Origin: Euryarchaeota archaeon UBA226
GTDB taxonomy: Archaea; Thermoplasmatota; Poseidoniia; Poseidoniales; Poseidoniaceae
Assembly: GCA_002505935.1 (NCBI GenBank)
Contig: DAWL01000073.1
Span: 1-6,302, forward strand
DNA: 6,302 nucleotides
Direction: 5' to 3'
Numbering within the stretch: the stretch's first letter is position 1; each line of letters opens with the position of its first letter. The notes under the pieces are model-generated. The model had not been told where the DNA came from, did not search any database, and worked only from the letters and a program-made list of their open reading frames with translations. Below, one piece after another: positions 6,207 through 6,302 of the stretch. The position numbers and the translations under genes are program-made.

Positions 6207-6302
6207 TCATTCAAATGGCGGAGTTACCGTTGATTCCTTGACGGTGTTCATGACTACGTGAGTGAAAGAGCGAGTTATTCCATCTATGGAAAATACTTCC
6301 TT
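6207..6302 (-). CDS. C-terminal end of a probable Lrp/AsnC-type regulator (partial, runs off right edge)
   Basis: The minus strand is open from the window edge to a TGA at 6209-6207, giving 31 residues. They read KEVFSIDGITRSF, then THVVMNTVKE, then STVTPPFE. A glycine-containing 'I-x-G-I-x-R' segment followed by a T-x-V-V strand and T-V-K-E resembles the last beta strand region of the Lrp/AsnC ligand-binding (RAM) domain as found in archaeal regulators. If so, the missing N-terminal part would hold a winged helix-turn-helix. The match is from memory of the family pattern over a short stretch. A second minus-strand frame is also open here but its translation is less protein-like. The gene is convergent with the Toprim gene with a two-base gap. 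Confidence 0.5.
   Translation of the reverse strand, partial: KEVFSIDGITRSFTHVVMNTVKESTVTPPFE

Noticed and set aside
1..6302. CRISPR array, tRNA, rRNA, insertion sequence or defence system
   Set aside because: I saw no spaced repeat array, cloverleaf, rRNA-like stretch, transposase or terminal inverted repeats. The novelty here lies in domain additions to a respiratory oxidase.

Overview
The window looks like chromosomal DNA from a planktonic euryarchaeon, most likely a marine group of Thermoplasmatota such as Poseidoniales (Marine Group II). This assignment is an inference. It rests on a compact aa3-type oxidase operon with strong Shine-Dalgarno sites, archaeal-style AT-rich promoter candidates, an archaeal-type small Toprim protein and a probable Lrp/AsnC-type regulator end. 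No rRNA or other marker gene is present to confirm it.

Most of the window (141-4932, minus strand) is one tightly packed operon for a heme-copper cytochrome c oxidase. In transcription order it holds subunit II (3979-4932), subunit I (1676-3982), subunit III (537-1679) and subunit IV (141-524). II/I and I/III overlap by four bases (ATGA). The Shine-Dalgarno site of subunit IV overlaps the stop codon of subunit III. All ligands expected for CuA, heme a, heme a3 and CuB are present, as are the cross-linked Tyr and the D- and K-channel residues, so the enzyme should be an active A1-type proton-pumping terminal oxidase. It also has unusual additions. Subunit I carries an exported N-terminal domain of about 160 residues resembling the Reeler/choice-of-anchor V fold, with a CxCH motif. 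Subunit II has a long insertion in its cupredoxin domain. Subunit III has an extra N-terminal membrane hairpin followed by a His/Asp-rich loop.

Upstream of subunit II on the same strand is a five-helix membrane protein of unknown function (4996-5547). The 63-base gap before subunit II can fold so that the ribosome-binding site is paired. Downstream of subunit IV, after a 75-base AT-rich gap, a lipoprotein gene begins and runs off the left edge (1-65).

At the right end a divergent gene (5686-6204, plus strand) encodes a small Toprim-domain nucleic-acid enzyme. It converges, with a two-base gap, on the last 31 codons of a minus-strand gene (6207-6302) that resembles the C-terminal ligand-binding domain of an Lrp/AsnC-type regulator. 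I saw no mobile element, CRISPR array, tRNA or rRNA.
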